Source: Rachycentron canadum (taxonomy: Eukaryota > Chordata > Actinopteri > Carangiformes > Rachycentridae). From it: DNA of 64,000 bases. This document shows, one piece after another, positions 48,961 to 62,498 of this stretch (its first letter is position 1; each line of letters begins with the position of its first letter). The position numbers were made by a program, and so were the translations under genes. The DNA is taken from positions 19,909,864 through 19,973,863 of the forward strand of contig CM076659.1 in assembly GCA_038496675.1 (NCBI GenBank). Reading direction: 5' to 3'. The notes below the pieces were generated by a model. It worked only from the letters and a program-made list of their open reading frames with translations. It did not search any database and had not been told where the DNA came from.

Positions 48961-50143
48961 TTGTTGTTGTAGTTTTTACCTTGTTATTAATTATAGTATC
49001 TCTGAATAGCTATAATCAACTTTCACTAGTTAAGTTGTTAGTCTTACTCCCCATAATATTCCAACATTATAGGGTCAGAAGCCAGATTTAAAAAATTCTA
49101 ATATTCAGGAAATCTGATATGATGGTCGACTAAACACAGACTTTTAAGAAGGCAGTGGGCAGTACTTAATCACAAATTACCATTTTCACTCTTCGTAAAG
49201 TTTGACATGACATGAATTATGCTGTTAAATCCCACAAACCCCGAAGGAAAGTAAATGTGAATATTGCAAAAAAAAAAAAAAAAAAGTAACATAGGACTGG
49301 AAGCACGTGTCAAGTAGGTGCTGACTTGAAACAGAATTTTTTATAGGTGAGAAAGAGAAATTAAATTAAATGCAAGTGTAGAGTCTAATTACAACTAAGA
49401 ATTAGAATTTCTATGTCCTTGATATGTCGGATTTGTTACTAATTAGGACTAACAGGAATTACGGCTGCTGGTTGATGTTTCCCTTTATGGTTTCTGACTG
49501 CTTCTGGAGGGACATTTTATTTCTCTTGAATCATTATTATTAATATTAGTACTCCCAATAATATTTTTTCAATGCTTCTAGGGTGGCGTACAAGATTGTG
49601 CACACTAAGCACTTAATTGAATACATTTCGATGGCACATTTACAGCTTTTTTTAATCACCATATTGTACATTTGTGCCAGTTGATAAATAAGGAAAATAC
49701 ATAACTATAATCTGTGATGGTAGAAATACCCTTCTGTCATTTAGAATGTTCGCCATGTCTATTCACCAATTATTTAGCCTTAATTTGTCTCATTTATTCA
49801 TTTTAAATGCTATGTATGTACATTCAAAGTCATTATTTTAATTATATAGAGTTTCTTGCCTTGTATGAGAGCAATTAAGAGCAATAAGCTACCTATTAAC
49901 TGCGATGAGTCATGTGAGGTGGACTTGGGTTGGAAACACTAGATGATCTATTTTCATTGCAATTATGTTGGAATTGTTGCCTTAATCCAAAAGGCATTTG
50001 TGATCCACATCCAGTGTGTCTGCCTGTTTGAAAACACTCTGACTGAATGGAAAATGCCCACAGGATGACATGTTTAAGTCTAATTAATGAAACAGAGCAA
50101 CATTGTAATTCCCAGGAAGTCAGACTCGACTCCATCATGTCCC

Positions 50144-50150
<7 letters not shown>

Positions 50151-50178
<28 letters not shown>
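50151..50178. repeat. Poly-A run (28)
   Basis: The longest A homopolymer in the window. No retrotransposon body is recognised to its left. Confidence 0.95.
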
Positions 50179-51968
50179 GCGTTCCAATGATGGCATCATT
50201 TTAAAAGACAAGCTCGAAGCCAGACAGCAGTGTCATAAAAACATTTCATGGATGCCAACATATCAGTACTAACAGGTTGTCATAAAGGTACTTCAAATGT
50301 CTTAGTTAGATGATAAGATCAAGTTAAATTTTTCCCACTTGCTGCTTTCGTCCAGCTGAAACACACGGGGAGACGCAGCCAATAAGAATCAAGGCCTCAG
50401 TTTTGGAAGCGTGACTTAAGTGGACAGCTGCAGCGACCTTAAACGCTGACACCACAGCCGCACTAATAACAGGGGACTGAAACGCCGGTATTTCGCCAGC
50501 ACGCAACACGGCGATAAGCGCACTTAACTGGGCACAGTTTGAGAGTCTGCCCTTAAAGAGCCAGCACAGGGCGGTGAGTGGCCATTAGTTATGGCACCAA
50601 CAACAGGCGATGCTAAAGCGCCGTGGTGCTAATTTGACAAGCCTCTGAATGTGTGAGTCTGCATTTTTAATATCGTGTGAATGATGGTACAAACAACAGA
50701 CTCTTCCTCTTGTCAGTGGAGGATCAGGAGAGAGAGAGAAGAAGAAAAACCCTTCCCTCATTACATAAATTCAGAGGTGTTTATTCTCCAGAGAGCAAAC
50801 TTCATGTCGATTTGCCTGCTGGATTAAACATTTTGACACTGAAAGTGACACTTATACCAAGAGATGATGCAACAGAAATTAGGTGTTCACTCCTTGGGGA
50901 GGATAAGTGCTCACTCATTTTCTAGCTTGTAATTGAAAAAAAAAAAAAAAAATCATCTTACACCATTGCAACACCAGCAGCCATGTGCTCACTGAATCCT
51001 TATGTGAAACACCTACAGCCTGCACAATAATCCGGTCAGTATTTCAGCAGTATCTTGCTCTGAAACTGCTGTAGTGGATGTTTAGACAGCAAGGCCAGAT
51101 CTCAAACCTCTTGCCTTGACACTTGCAGGTCACACATGTAAGCAGTGGGCTTGGCTGTCCTGCAGTATAGAGAAGCAGTCAAACAAACCTATAAAATATT
51201 TGTGTGGGATCGATGTTTTGACATATTTATTGAGAAAAGTGTGGATTTGACATCAGCGGAGGAATTAAACATGACAGAACCGGGGAGCTTTGGTATCAGA
51301 GGAAGATGGGAGTTGAGAGAGTGAACCGGGGAAGCGTTAGTCAGAGGAGATTTGGGCGGTGCTGGAGAAGAGTGTGTTTGGAAAGGACTCGACCTTGAGG
51401 AGCTGTCAGGTGGTGCGGAAGGCTGGAGAGGGGGCAGAGGGTGAACGGGGAGAGCTGTTTAATCGTCCATTGAAACAAGGCCTGCTCACCCTCTTCACAA
51501 CTCTGCCCTGGGCCTCCCCCAGCTCGCTAAGCACCTGCGGGACGGCACACGCCCAGCAGCTCCAGGGTATCTCACTCTGAGTATTTAGAAGTTTATATCT
51601 TTCTCCTCATCTCTCTTTATCTGGCCTGAGTAAGGTTGGATGGCTTCCAGTATCACTAACTGTTCCAGCTCTCTCAGTTCTGGGAACAGGAAGAAAGTGA
51701 TAGTCTCAGCACATAATGTAGGTAAAAGAACACACGTTTTTTTTTTTTTTTTCCATTTTATTGTGAGTTAAATCGGTAATAGACTTGAACATTATAATTG
51801 ACTACCTGCTAGTTAAACATGTACAAATATAAGAAAAAAATGAGTGTATAACCTTGAGAGTAACTGACATGAATTCATGTAGGATATCGACAACTTTTAT
51901 ATGTAATTAAATAAACTGTCAACTAGAGGCGTGTATCCATACATCTCGTCATGCATTTAGATATACAT

Positions 51969-51993
51969 GGTCTATATTTAAAATATATAGACC
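51969..51993. repeat. Perfect 9-bp-arm hairpin
   Basis: ggtctatat (51969-51977) pairs with atatagacc (51985-51993) over a 7-base loop; a gtctatat word recurs just to the right. Confidence 0.9.
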
Positions 51994-52189
51994 GTCTATA
52001 TACAAATATACTAGATCCAGTATAATACACTGCAGTTCAGATGTGACACACTTCTGATTTAATACTGAGTCACTTCAGATTCAATAATTATTTACACATC
52101 AATAACATGTCCTTCAAGATAAACTTAGGCCGCAATGTCACACATAAATTGTTAAAAGTCACTTGAAACATGTGACAACGCTTTGGCGG

Positions 52190-52400
52190 GTGAGAGGATG
52201 TTCGTCATTGTGGCCACCATAATAAATGTGGTCAAGGTGAAGGATGATGAAGGTTGAGAACATTGGAAATGGCAAACAGTGTTTAATTCTAATGTTTTGT
52301 CGACCCCTGCCAGCCACCTCCGCCTCCTGCCTGTGCGAAGTTTGTCGCTTAACAATAAAGCATAACTGTAGGTCACCATACCCTGCTTCCACTTTGTTTT
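52190..52400 (+). repeat. Dispersed repeat family B, diverged copy 4
   Basis: The block tgttttgtcgacccctgcca with gccacctccgcctcctgcctg and gtttgtcgct matches copies 1 and 3. The CTCF-like core and later parts are not recognisable. Confidence 0.5.
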
Positions 52401-53520
52401 GTTTTGTTTCATTTATGAATAAAATCTAATATTCATTTTAAGTAACAATAAAAAGAGCTGCATCTTTCTAATATAATATTAAGTACTTGAAAATAATGTA
52501 AATTGTGCTTTTATTTGATCATGCCTTTGTTTTTGTTTGGCTGGAATCAATTAAATAACCCCATGATTTAATCTCATTAAATCATAAAAGATTTTGGTCA
52601 GTGTTTGTTGTTGGTGTTGTGCGCTAAAATGAATGGATTGTTCTTCATTGATGGACATTTTTTTTGCTGCTGGCATGTTATAATTAAAGCAGATTATCAT
52701 CTTCAGTTATTTTCTTCAAGCCGGATGAGTTGGTTTATTTCCAGTGTAATTTGGAAGTAGCATTAATGCTAATGCTATAGTGTTATCTGCCCGGAGTTAA
52801 CAGTTTGTTCTTGTAACTATAGCAGTTTTCTTTTCTTTTTTTTTTTTTTTTTTTAAGATGAAGGACTTTTTCCTGGCAGTGAAGGATTAAAGTCAGTATG
52901 TTACTGAAGAACATGGTTTTCTAGGAGAAGGGTGGGTCGTCGACACTGAAACATACAGACGGTTGACACAGAATTTCCACCAAAACTGGCACGGCGTTGT
53001 GGTTGTGCATCGATGTAGCCATATGTCTGATTCCTGTGTTTTTGTTTTTTTTTTTGTATCAGTTAATCTTTACAACCTTAGAATAAAATAACACCATTAA
53101 ATTGATCGGACTGATTAAAGGATAGAAAAGTATAAAACCTGCGTTACTGAAACCAGAATGTGAGTCATCTTACTTTTGATCTATCACTCACCTAAAAACG
53201 TACCTAAAAACGTACAGTGCACACTAATAACAAACACACACAAACTCACACACGCTCACAGAGCGTTGCATAATTATGCCCCACTGAGTAAACGATGAGA
53301 GAGAAATTACATAAGCAATGGATTAACCTCCCCGTGCCACACTGTGCTCTGTATGTGTTCAGTTCTGTGAAGGCATAAACAGGATGCATTTTACTGTACA
53401 CTTCAGGGTTTGTTTATGAGCTTTTATTTCTTTTTTATTAAAACATCAGATTTGTCATTTCAGTTTTTGAGGTTAATTTGTTTTCTTTTAAGTTTAAGAT
53501 CCTCAAGAGACGAAAGAAGC

Positions 53521-54227
53521 ATAAAGGTCCAATATTATACACTTTTTTTTATACACAGTTTTATTTGAAGTGTTGATATCCATAATAAGATATATTTCTG
53601 GATTTAAGGACCAAAAACCATCTCAGTGCATTTTTACATGTCCTTTCTCACACTCACACTTAGAGCTCTGGCAAGAACGGGGCATTTTAAGTCAGTCACT
53701 AAGCCTCTCTTTTGATTGGCTGACTGTTAACTGAATGACATACAGGCAGGCCAACCCAAGGCACCAGAAACCGATTGGTCAGTCACGCTGAAACGTGCCA
53801 AACAATCAAATTCAGGTTAAATCCCACTAAAGTTATGATATTTATTAAACATTTATTTCAGAATGTTTAAAAAAAAACAAAAAAAAAACACGTTGCTATT
53901 GGCCCCTGACCTTCAAAAAATTTTGCATTGTTTTATTAATATTTTTCTGACCTCTTGGTGTTAATAAAAACAAACAGAAAAAGGTTGGATGGTGGTTCTG
54001 GGTGGGCTGTGCTTGGGGCATGAAATGAGGGCAGCGACAGAATAACTGTGACATCACAAAGTCATAAAAATCCAGACAGCTCGTTTTAAACGACAGCTTC
54101 GGTTTCAGTTTCTGAATAAGGGCTGTGTGCTTCTTTGTGGATTCAGCTTTATCTATATGGCACCTACACCCGCATTATTATTAAAAAAGACATAGATATA
54201 TCACTTCCTGCAATATGGGACCTTTGA
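53521..54227 (+). mobile_element. Family A short DNA element, copy 4 (longest)
   Basis: Starts ataaaggtccaatatta and ends caatatgggacctttga, giving an inverted pair AGGTCC-ATATT. The flanking ATAA and TTGA look like decayed TTAA. The core shares ttgatatccataata, aaaaaccatctcagtgca, tgattggctgactg, ggttggatggtgg and gtgacatcacaaagtcat with the other copies. About 250 bp around 53730-53990 has no match in copies 1-3 and may be an insertion. No transposase frame. Confidence 0.8.
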
Positions 54228-55829
54228 AGAAGAACAAATTGTTGAAATAACCCGTCAGAAAACCTGGGTAAAACTCTTTGAATATATGCAGAGAGAGAGA
54301 GAGAGAGAGAGAGTCTCATGTGGCTGTAAGAAGGTACCATATTTCAACTCAGTTGCGAGACAAGAAACTTTCACTACCGAGTTCAGTGTTCAGTTCAGAG
54401 CACTCCACCTCCTCCCTTGCTCCCCCTCCCTCCCTCGTCCATTCTCTCCTGCCAATAACATGACACTTTGTGCCACTGTTTGCACACCACTGTTGTTCTT
54501 TGTAGACTGACCTGCTCCACTCTCAGTCCTTCTAAGTGCGTCCATTACCATTTCTTTCAATTAGAAAGTGATGAAAACACTCTCCGGATCACACGCGATA
54601 TGGATGTGACGCTTGTGCAGACGCCCACAAACACACTCACAACCACATCAGGTTTGAGTTTGTTAATAGATGAAATGTGTTGCTCATTCACCTCAGATGG
54701 GATGATGTTGTATTGACTTTTTACAGCTTTTAACCTTTTTGTATTTTTATTTCCCGTGACTGCTATTTTGTTCTTCTCTGTGTGCGTTGATTACAAGGTC
54801 ATGGTGCAAATTTGGAAAGACTGAAGGCATCAAATTACTTTCCTCAATCCTTTGAGTTTAATTTCTTTGGTTTAATCCTTTTCCCTGGATTTCTGTTTGC
54901 TGTGCGTTGTCTTTTTGCCATGCGATCACACTGTTTCTGTGCATCAGTCGTTCATTTGATCCATCACTAAGACGACAGAGCAGTTTCCCCTTTTTACTTT
55001 CTCGTTCTCTCTCCTGTTCTCAGTTTCGCATAGCAGCAGATACAGAAATAAAGCTCTGGAGGAGAATCCCTGTGCTACCATAGTTCCTCCATAGTATATT
55101 CAGACTAAATAAAACAAGTTTAAGGCATGCAGTTTCAAATACAATAATGTTCCTACTGTATATATTTACAGATATAGCTGTTGGCCATTGCAGCCTGCTG
55201 TTGCTCTGTAAGCTCAGAGCTTATCTACAAATCCATGATGCCTTAGCTAGAGTAAAAAGCAAAGTCAGAGTTCAGACAGTCAGGCAGACTACCTGATATG
55301 GAGCAAGGGGAACATTTCAATTCATCTCTGGTGTTTTAAGGTTTTAGTGCAGACCTATAATGAAACTACTGGCAATATTTAGAAACCACTGCTATTTTCT
55401 CACTACTTGTTTTGGTGCTGCAAATAATTATTTATGCAAACAAAACTAATTAAATTATTAAATTACTTTAAAAAAAAAAAACTATATTATGTCTGCACTG
55501 CTCGGTTCTGCTCAGCCTGGCTCCTTCTCAAGGCCAGTGTCAGGCAGTGAAATCTTCCAGTGCAAGGTTTGCTTTTTCCTGTCGAGAGCAGGAGATAAGA
55601 ACAGGGTTTAGAGTTTTGGGAAAATCCATCATGCCAGACAGAGTCTGTAAATATCAAGTAGGTATTTAGACACTAATACACTGTCAAAACACGCTCCCCC
55701 TGGAGACTTGGCAATCCACTCACATTTGCTCTTATGCTGAGCTCCTGGGTTGTGCACACGGATACACAAAAGAATGTGAAAAGCTGTTGCGTCCCGATGC
55801 AAAATGCTAAAATTTACAAATACATGCTT
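54228..55829. other. Gene-free stretch
   Basis: Contains a GA run (54291-54313) and A-rich sequence near 55480. No gene or further repeat copy is supported. Confidence 0.55.
54291..54313. repeat. (GA)n microsatellite
   Basis: A 23-base run. Confidence 0.95.
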
Positions 55830-56480
55830 AAGTCACGGCTGCTGTTGCGCTTACAAAACGAGATCGTAACACACCCTCTGAGCAATGCTACTTCTTCAGG
55901 GCAGATTGGAAGCTACAGTGGGTCGCTAATGAGAAGTTAGGAGATGGGTCGGGGCTAGCTGGTTAGCATGCTAACTTCAGCAAAGAACGAGCTATTTTAA
56001 GTTGCTGCCGTCGTTACGGAGCTACTGTTAGCATTAGCAGGCGTTTACTCACCAGTCCAGAAAAAATGTGAGTTCAGCCTTAAACTTTATACCTCCACTC
56101 ACTAAGAATTGTATCAAGAGGTGGTAAACAACCCTCTTGTTTTGCTTCTATTCCCAGCCCTTCTTTTCTACGACTGAAGTGAGTAAGCTAACAAGCTAGC
56201 CCCAGTCTACCTAGCCCGCCACATGTTTTTTCAAATGCAGCGTCGTCTCCCTTTAACTAAACATCTGATGCTAATGTTGGCTATGTGGCAATAGCAAAAC
56301 TTACAAAAAGCCCCTGTAACATTGCCATTGCTTTTCACGGCAGTAGACAGCCGTTGGGGGGTAAAGGAATAAAATGCTAAGCTTTCCAACATTCCTTTTA
56401 TAATGGTAAACAGCTGTCAATGCTAACACTGTCTACGTGGCAACGGCAAAACTTAGAAATACTTCCTGTAACAGTGATAG
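55830..56480 (+). repeat. Dispersed repeat family D, copy 2
   Basis: Shares cttcagggc, ggtcggggctagctggttag and catgctaac with copy 3, and the mid-part with copy 1. A segment beginning ctatgtggcaatagcaaaac (56281) recurs, diverged, at about 56432 and again in copy 3, so copy 2 carries an internal duplication of its right part. It holds many gctaac/gttagc words. Confidence 0.65.
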
Positions 56481-58359
56481 TCTTCAATCTAAGTCTAAGT
56501 CAAGTGTAGTGCAAAGTAATGTGGATTGTATGTCATACTAATATGTCAATATTATATAGCCAAATGCTAAATATACATATCTTCATTTTAGTTAGAAAGA
56601 GTGACAAATTATGATATATTCTACATTTTCTGTTAAGTGCCTGTGGTAAACACCTGACTATTGACTGCACCTCCTATCTGGTGGCAGTGTCTCTCACCAT
56701 CAGAAGGAGCTCTGGATGCAGCTGGGAGCATGGAGAGGTCTTTTTATGTCTTTCTCTAAAATCTCTGTGGGTTGCTGTGCACCTGGCGAGGCCTTGTCAA
56801 CGATGAGGATGTATTAGTCACACATGTTGCACACACACTCACACGCACACCTTTGAATCGATCCCAGCGAGTGAAAGAATAGCTTGCAAAATATTGATTG
56901 GGAGCTAAGGAGCAGCTCGTCTTTTGGTATTATAAGGAATGCAAATGTGGTGCACTGTTGATGCTAAATGCAGCGATTCACCTTTACAAATGGGAAAGGA
57001 AAACATGCAGAGGATGTAAAATGTGAACAGATTATAGTTTATCGTGTCAGCGGGAGGAGAAGCTGGAAAGACAGAAATTTAAATGGATTGGAGCAGAAGA
57101 GAAGGTTCTTCGACCGAACCCATCCTGTAATAGACTGAGTGCCTCTCGAATATTGGTTTTTGACGACTGCCAGTCAGCCACTGACAAGTCATACAGGTAG
57201 TCAGGCCATTCAGTGTGTCTGTCTCTATGTCTCCCTGAGCAGTAGTGAGAGTTGATTGTCCCGTAGCACGGAGAGGGCGAGTGCAGGCTCGACGTTAACA
57301 CCGCTCTGCAGTCACGCCTGCTTCACCTAATTTAGCTAAGACAGCCACGCTGGACCAAGTGAGACTGTCACTGCAAAGTCCCCAGAGTGAGCCAGTGCAG
57401 GAGAAACGTTTCTTTACCCCTAATTCCTCCACAACCTTGCACAAAGGCTAGCATTTGTAGATTTTCTACGCTTTCTTGAATCTGTAAGAGGCGTAGCAAT
57501 GCACCTGGAGTTCATCTTGTCCCTTGTCTCGTTAGGTCTCAGTCCTCATTTTAAACCAGCTTCTATAAGTGTGTCTGGGTTGTACGTGTCTTCTACAGGT
57601 GAGAAAAGCACCTTTTGACCTTAATGGAAGTAGTTTTTAAATAGCGACAATACACTCTCTCATACATTGAAGCAAATGTCTGATTAGTCAGCTCAGACTT
57701 TGACTGAATTTGGACATAATCGTACTTCAGTGTTATGTATTTACAAAATACAATACAGTTACAATTATAGTGATTACAATTACATAGGGACAGTGTAAGG
57801 AGACCAGTGGCTTTTTGAAAGACTGAGCATCTGTGTCATTTGGCATTTTGTGTTTCCCTTCTGCCAAAGCAACACTTAAAGTCATAACAAGGCGTTATTG
57901 TAATTGTGGAAGTGTACATGTGCGTACGTAAGTACGTGGGAATGTGTGCGCCAATAGCATGCGCAAATATGTGTAAAATATGTGCTGCATATGACAGATG
58001 GGATGTGCACATAAAAACTAAGACGGCAGACCCACTGAGGTGTTACCACTTTTCCCTCTGCCCTGCTACTGTTGTAGTCAAAGGGAGACAATATTCTTTT
58101 TTGATCTTTTTTTACTGGTTTTTATTGAAGAAATCACAATGAAAAAGCATCTAAAAATGAAAAAGCAGCAGCCTTTTATTTGGTCATGCCAACATGCTGC
58201 TTGTGACTTTGTAGCTTAGGTCTGTTAAACAAGTTAAAAGCGATGACGGGTAGAGGAAATGCTGTGGGGCTATTTATAAGCTTTCACTGATGATGAATGT
58301 GTGTGGTGGTGAGTGTCACTTGACAAGAGCTTCAATCATTGTACCAATCCAAGACAAGA
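56481..58359. other. Gene-free stretch between two family D copies
   Basis: No gene is supported. The minus-strand frame at 57047-57301 (84 codons) contains WPDYLYDLSVADW but has no recognised domain or convincing splice sites. A CA-rich patch lies near 56830. Confidence 0.5.
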
Positions 58360-58650
58360 GGTTATAGTGCATCCTATGAACGCTACATCTTCAGGGCGGC
58401 TACAGCGAGTTGCTATGGGAAGGTGATGAGGCAGGTCGGGGCTAGCTGGTTAGCATGCTAACAGCAGAGAAAAGAGTTAACGCCGGCGTTGCTTTCCACT
58501 GCTGGAGACAGCTCTTGGCCAATAAACAAATGAGGTTTGATGCTGAGCTCACAGTGTTGCTTTAAGACTGGTAGGTAAATAGTTGTTAATGCTGACGCTA
58601 TCTATGTGGCAAAAACTAAACTTATAAACAGCTCCTTGATGTGCAGGACT
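58360..58650 (+). repeat. Dispersed repeat family D, copy 3
   Basis: Matches copy 2 over ggtcggggctagctggttag and catgctaac (about 58436-58461), then over ttaatgctgacgctatctat and gtggcaaaaactaaac. The middle part of copy 2 is missing here. Confidence 0.65.
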
Positions 58651-59714
58651 TTCTCTGTTTGCATTGAGCCATGACCAGATTTGTGGACTGGTTTTGTGTT
58701 CATTTGTCGCCAGTTCAACTTCTTTGTGTGTCTGAAGTCCACTTTGTATAAGGGTAAAGGTTATCCTGGCAGTGTTCTTCTTCATTGCTTTTTGCTGATG
58801 CGCTGTTCTGCTTTTGGTTTGTTTCAAAAAAAAAAAAAAAAAAACCTCAGCCTCTGGTCTAAAACCTCAGCCGCAGCAAACTCCGAGTGAAGCTGTGCAC
58901 AACTGCCACCTGCCCTGATCAATAACTAAAAACACCTGTGTGGGTGTCTATGGTCTTTAAAGTGGAGTCACAGTTCATGATTTGTTTCTCAGGTGCCACA
59001 GAAAAGCACAAAAAAAATAAATAAAATTCCTATTGCTGTTCCCCTAACTATTCTGGCAAAAATCTGGCAGATGGGGGAAGCGCTGTGAAGCCCACAAGAT
59101 GTTTTACAGCCCATAAATCCTGGATATTTGGACGGTTAGCGCACTACTGCATCCTGCAGGGAGGTGGGGAGATTTGTGTGTTGTGCTTCCTCACCCTGGG
59201 AGGCAGGAGACGTGATAAATTGTCCTGTAAGAACAAACTGAGCCCAAATACATCAAAAGACTCACTGTCATCTGCACACAGACACTCAGCTATGTAGGCT
59301 GCACAACGCAGAGACAAGCAAGCACATAGTCGCGCCCTGTGGCAGTAAATATAAGAGCTGGGGATGAGGTGATTGACATGCTCCAGTGTGACTGATGAAA
59401 CTTTAAAACGCTCTTTTGGCATCATCAACGGAACCGGCCGTTTGGTTCACGAGACACGTCTCTTAACACTCTGTGATTTGATTGATGAACCCCCACCTGG
59501 CATGCTTCACCGCTGCTCACTCATCCATATTCCTATCAGTCTCAATTGCGCACAATTGTAAAGATGTCCACCGCCGCTGGTCAGCATTTTCACTGACGCT
59601 AAACTGGGGAAAAATATCATTTAGCACATGTTAAAAGGTCAGTGTAGCCAAATTACTAAAATAAAACAGATGATATTTCCTCATGTGTTAGGTCTACACA
59701 CGAAGACAGACTTA

Positions 59715-59715
<1 letters not shown>

Positions 59716-59755
<40 letters not shown>
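59716..59755. repeat. (TG)20 microsatellite
   Basis: Forty uninterrupted bases; it gives the valine-cysteine frame on the plus strand. Confidence 0.97.
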
Positions 59756-59762
<7 letters not shown>

Positions 59763-62463
59763 AACATACAACGTGTGGCGAGCAGGGAAAAAAAAGACAA
59801 TCACCAGGAGTTCAGATATCACACACACCGTTGTAAGTTTGGTGCCAAGTACAATATGATGAACAGTGCCGAACCAATTTCATGCGGGTGTCTTGTCCAG
59901 CCAGGCACATAAAATCCAAATGCCCGCGTGTCCTTATCTAACTATGGTTACGTGTCTTGCCTGTTGTCCTTCTTCACCCGTGCTTGTCTGGAACTGGATC
60001 TGAGCAGCCTCCTCTACGTTACACTTCTCCCAGAATCCGTATCTATAAAACCCTGGGTAGCTATTGAGGATAAAGATGGCCCCATCTAAACACCAACGGG
60101 CATAACGGAAGATAAACAGTGACACGCTGTCAAACAAAGAGAGGCCTGTTATGACCTGAACTCTCGGAGTAACAAAATAAGACGAACGTCAGAAAAGCAT
60201 GTTGGTATGAAATGCAGTAGATGTGATAGGTGCTCACACCGAAGGACTGCTGTGGGTCGTGCGCATGACTGGAGCGACTGAAGCGATGCTGACTTTGAAA
60301 ATGCCATCTGTTCAACACCAAAGTGCCGTGACACTCCAGTGCTGCTCTCCAGAAGAAAAGCACAGAACAGAAAAATGTTTAATGATTAAACATGCAAATC
60401 GTCTTTTTTTTTTTTTTTTTTTTGGTCGTTGTTGTGATATTGTTGTATTGCTGGACTATTGTACATTTGAGATTGGTCTCCCACTGTGGACCATTATTAT
60501 TAAGCTGTTGTAATTGTGGGGTTTTCTTTAGTTCAGGGGAGAGGGGGAGAAGCATCATAATTGTTTCCTTAATTGTACTTTTAAAAAAAACAATGTTTTT
60601 CTACTTTTGATTCTCATTTTGTGAAGCTCAGATGTACTAATGATGCAGACCAAGCAATAGCATGTGCTCTCTCTTATGCTGATGTAATATGCAAACCATT
60701 ACTTTTTATATATTCATTATTTATTCATTCATTGTTTTATCATTAGTGTTTGGTTCTCTGGGCCCACATTTCCATGTTTCGCTGTTAAATGTTGCACAAA
60801 ATAGTAGAAACAAAATATTTAATGAGCCACTGACGAACAGCTTGAAAACACCAGTGTGTAGCACAGCAGCTTTTTCATTCTCGTTTTGTTTATTTCTCTA
60901 TTGCCTATGTGTTTTATATATTGAAAGACATTGTTGCATGCAGGGAAAACACAGCAGCACAAACTCCTGTGTTTCACCCGCATGCATCCTTTCTGCGATT
61001 CTTTTACTCTTGAGGTTCTGTCTGTCCTAAAGAGGCCTAAAAGCCCTGAAGTTATCACAGCTACATGTATATTTAATATATATATACATATTCCATAATT
61101 CCTCTGCTGTGCATTATTGGAAAAAAGTGATGAGCACTGACAAACTAATGGAAGTGCAGCGCCCAGTTGTTAAAAGATGCTAAAAATACACCTATTGTTC
61201 CAACACAGAGCACAAAAATGGGGCCGTGAATGCGTTCTATCCCTGCTAATTGAGACCCTGTAGATCTGCCCTATTTGCCCAAATGAAGACTGCATGCTTA
61301 CACCCTTACAGGAAGTGACAAAGCGTCACTTCGGGGATGGAGGGGTACGGATCGTCTCCTAGGCAGGGCGGGAGGCTGGAGTCACCGACGTTACAGTGGA
61401 TTGTCGGGCTCTTTCATCTCCCAGGTTTTCCTGACCGCGGAGCAGCCGGGGTGATAAACATGAGCAGGCGGTGTGCATTTCGCTGATACCACATTAGTGA
61501 TATCAGTGGCTTCTGGGAAGTTCAGATCGGATAGCGCAGCTTTAACATGCATTTTGATCAATAAAATATCCCGACACATATGCACACATTGTTTGTATAT
61601 TCACATGTACGTTTCCGTTGCATGTGAAGCTTACTGTTTTTGTCGCGTTGGTATTGGTTCATCGCCCCAAGGCCTCCATATAAATAAAACTCTTCCCGGT
61701 TTCATACGTTCTCACTTTCCTTTCATGCTGTCTTTCATCCCAGGTCGATTTAATTTCATATCAGAAATGTTAATTTTATTTCCCAGTAAAAACAAATGTA
61801 TCATGTTGGCGCTTTTGTATCTGCTATTTAGCATGATACTTTTATTGTCTGCAAAGTAATTAACAGTTAAAAAGCCCACGCCACATCTTGTATCTCTTTT
61901 GAAAGATTACAAAAGTAGAGGCCTTTAGATTTGTATCTTAGCCAAAAGAGAAGAAAGAGAATTTCATTAACCTCCTCACTGACCTTTTCAGATCATTTGC
62001 ATTTGACTTAAGTGGTTTAATATCCAAACGGTGGCAAGGACAAGGCATGTCTGGCTGAGGGGTGGGGAGGTAAATGAGGAGATGAATTGTTCAAAAGGTT
62101 TTTTTTCCTTTTTTTTTTTTTCTTTCTCCCCCAATTGGACCGTTTTTAATGGAGCAGTTCATATATTGAATTTGTCACTTGAAGCCACGTCGAATTTTAG
62201 TCAAAATCTTGCATGTTTCAATCTTTTTAAAAGGGTCGAAGTCGAGCAGGAAAGGAAAGGCAGGTTTGCAGCGGGAGAGGGGAGATAAGAGAAAGCATAA
62301 GCATGTGGTACATGCGTCCATTAGAGTGTATCACAAGGGGTTGTCCACTGTTCAGTCCCACAGCTCAGTGCAGTGTGTTATTCTGATGTCTATATACTGT
62401 ACTCTCACCACACTGCTGCCCTCTGGCCCATGCAATCACTACATCTTATCCGTAGCTACACCT

Positions 62464-62498
62464 TGTGTGTGTGTGTGTGTATGTGTCTGTGTGTGTGA
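62464..62498. repeat. (TG)n microsatellite, interrupted
   Basis: TG run broken by ATG and TCTG. Confidence 0.9.

Larger units (their letters stand above)
48961..53523. other. Gene-free stretch
   Basis: Contains A-runs (49268-49286, 50151-50178, 50937-50952), T-runs (51737-51753, 52838-52854), a 9-bp-arm hairpin at 51969-51993 and a diverged family B copy at about 52190-52400. A short frame at 50717-50922 follows an acceptor-like sequence but is not recognised. Confidence 0.55.

Noticed and set aside
50717..50922. Short plus-strand frame after an acceptor-like ctcttcctcttgtcag, ending just before an A16 run
   Set aside because: It suggested a processed transcript end, but there is no AATAAA, no known domain and no target-site duplication.
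57047..57301. 84-codon minus-strand frame with WPDYLYDLSVADW
   Set aside because: No splice sites or family match; at most a conserved-element candidate.
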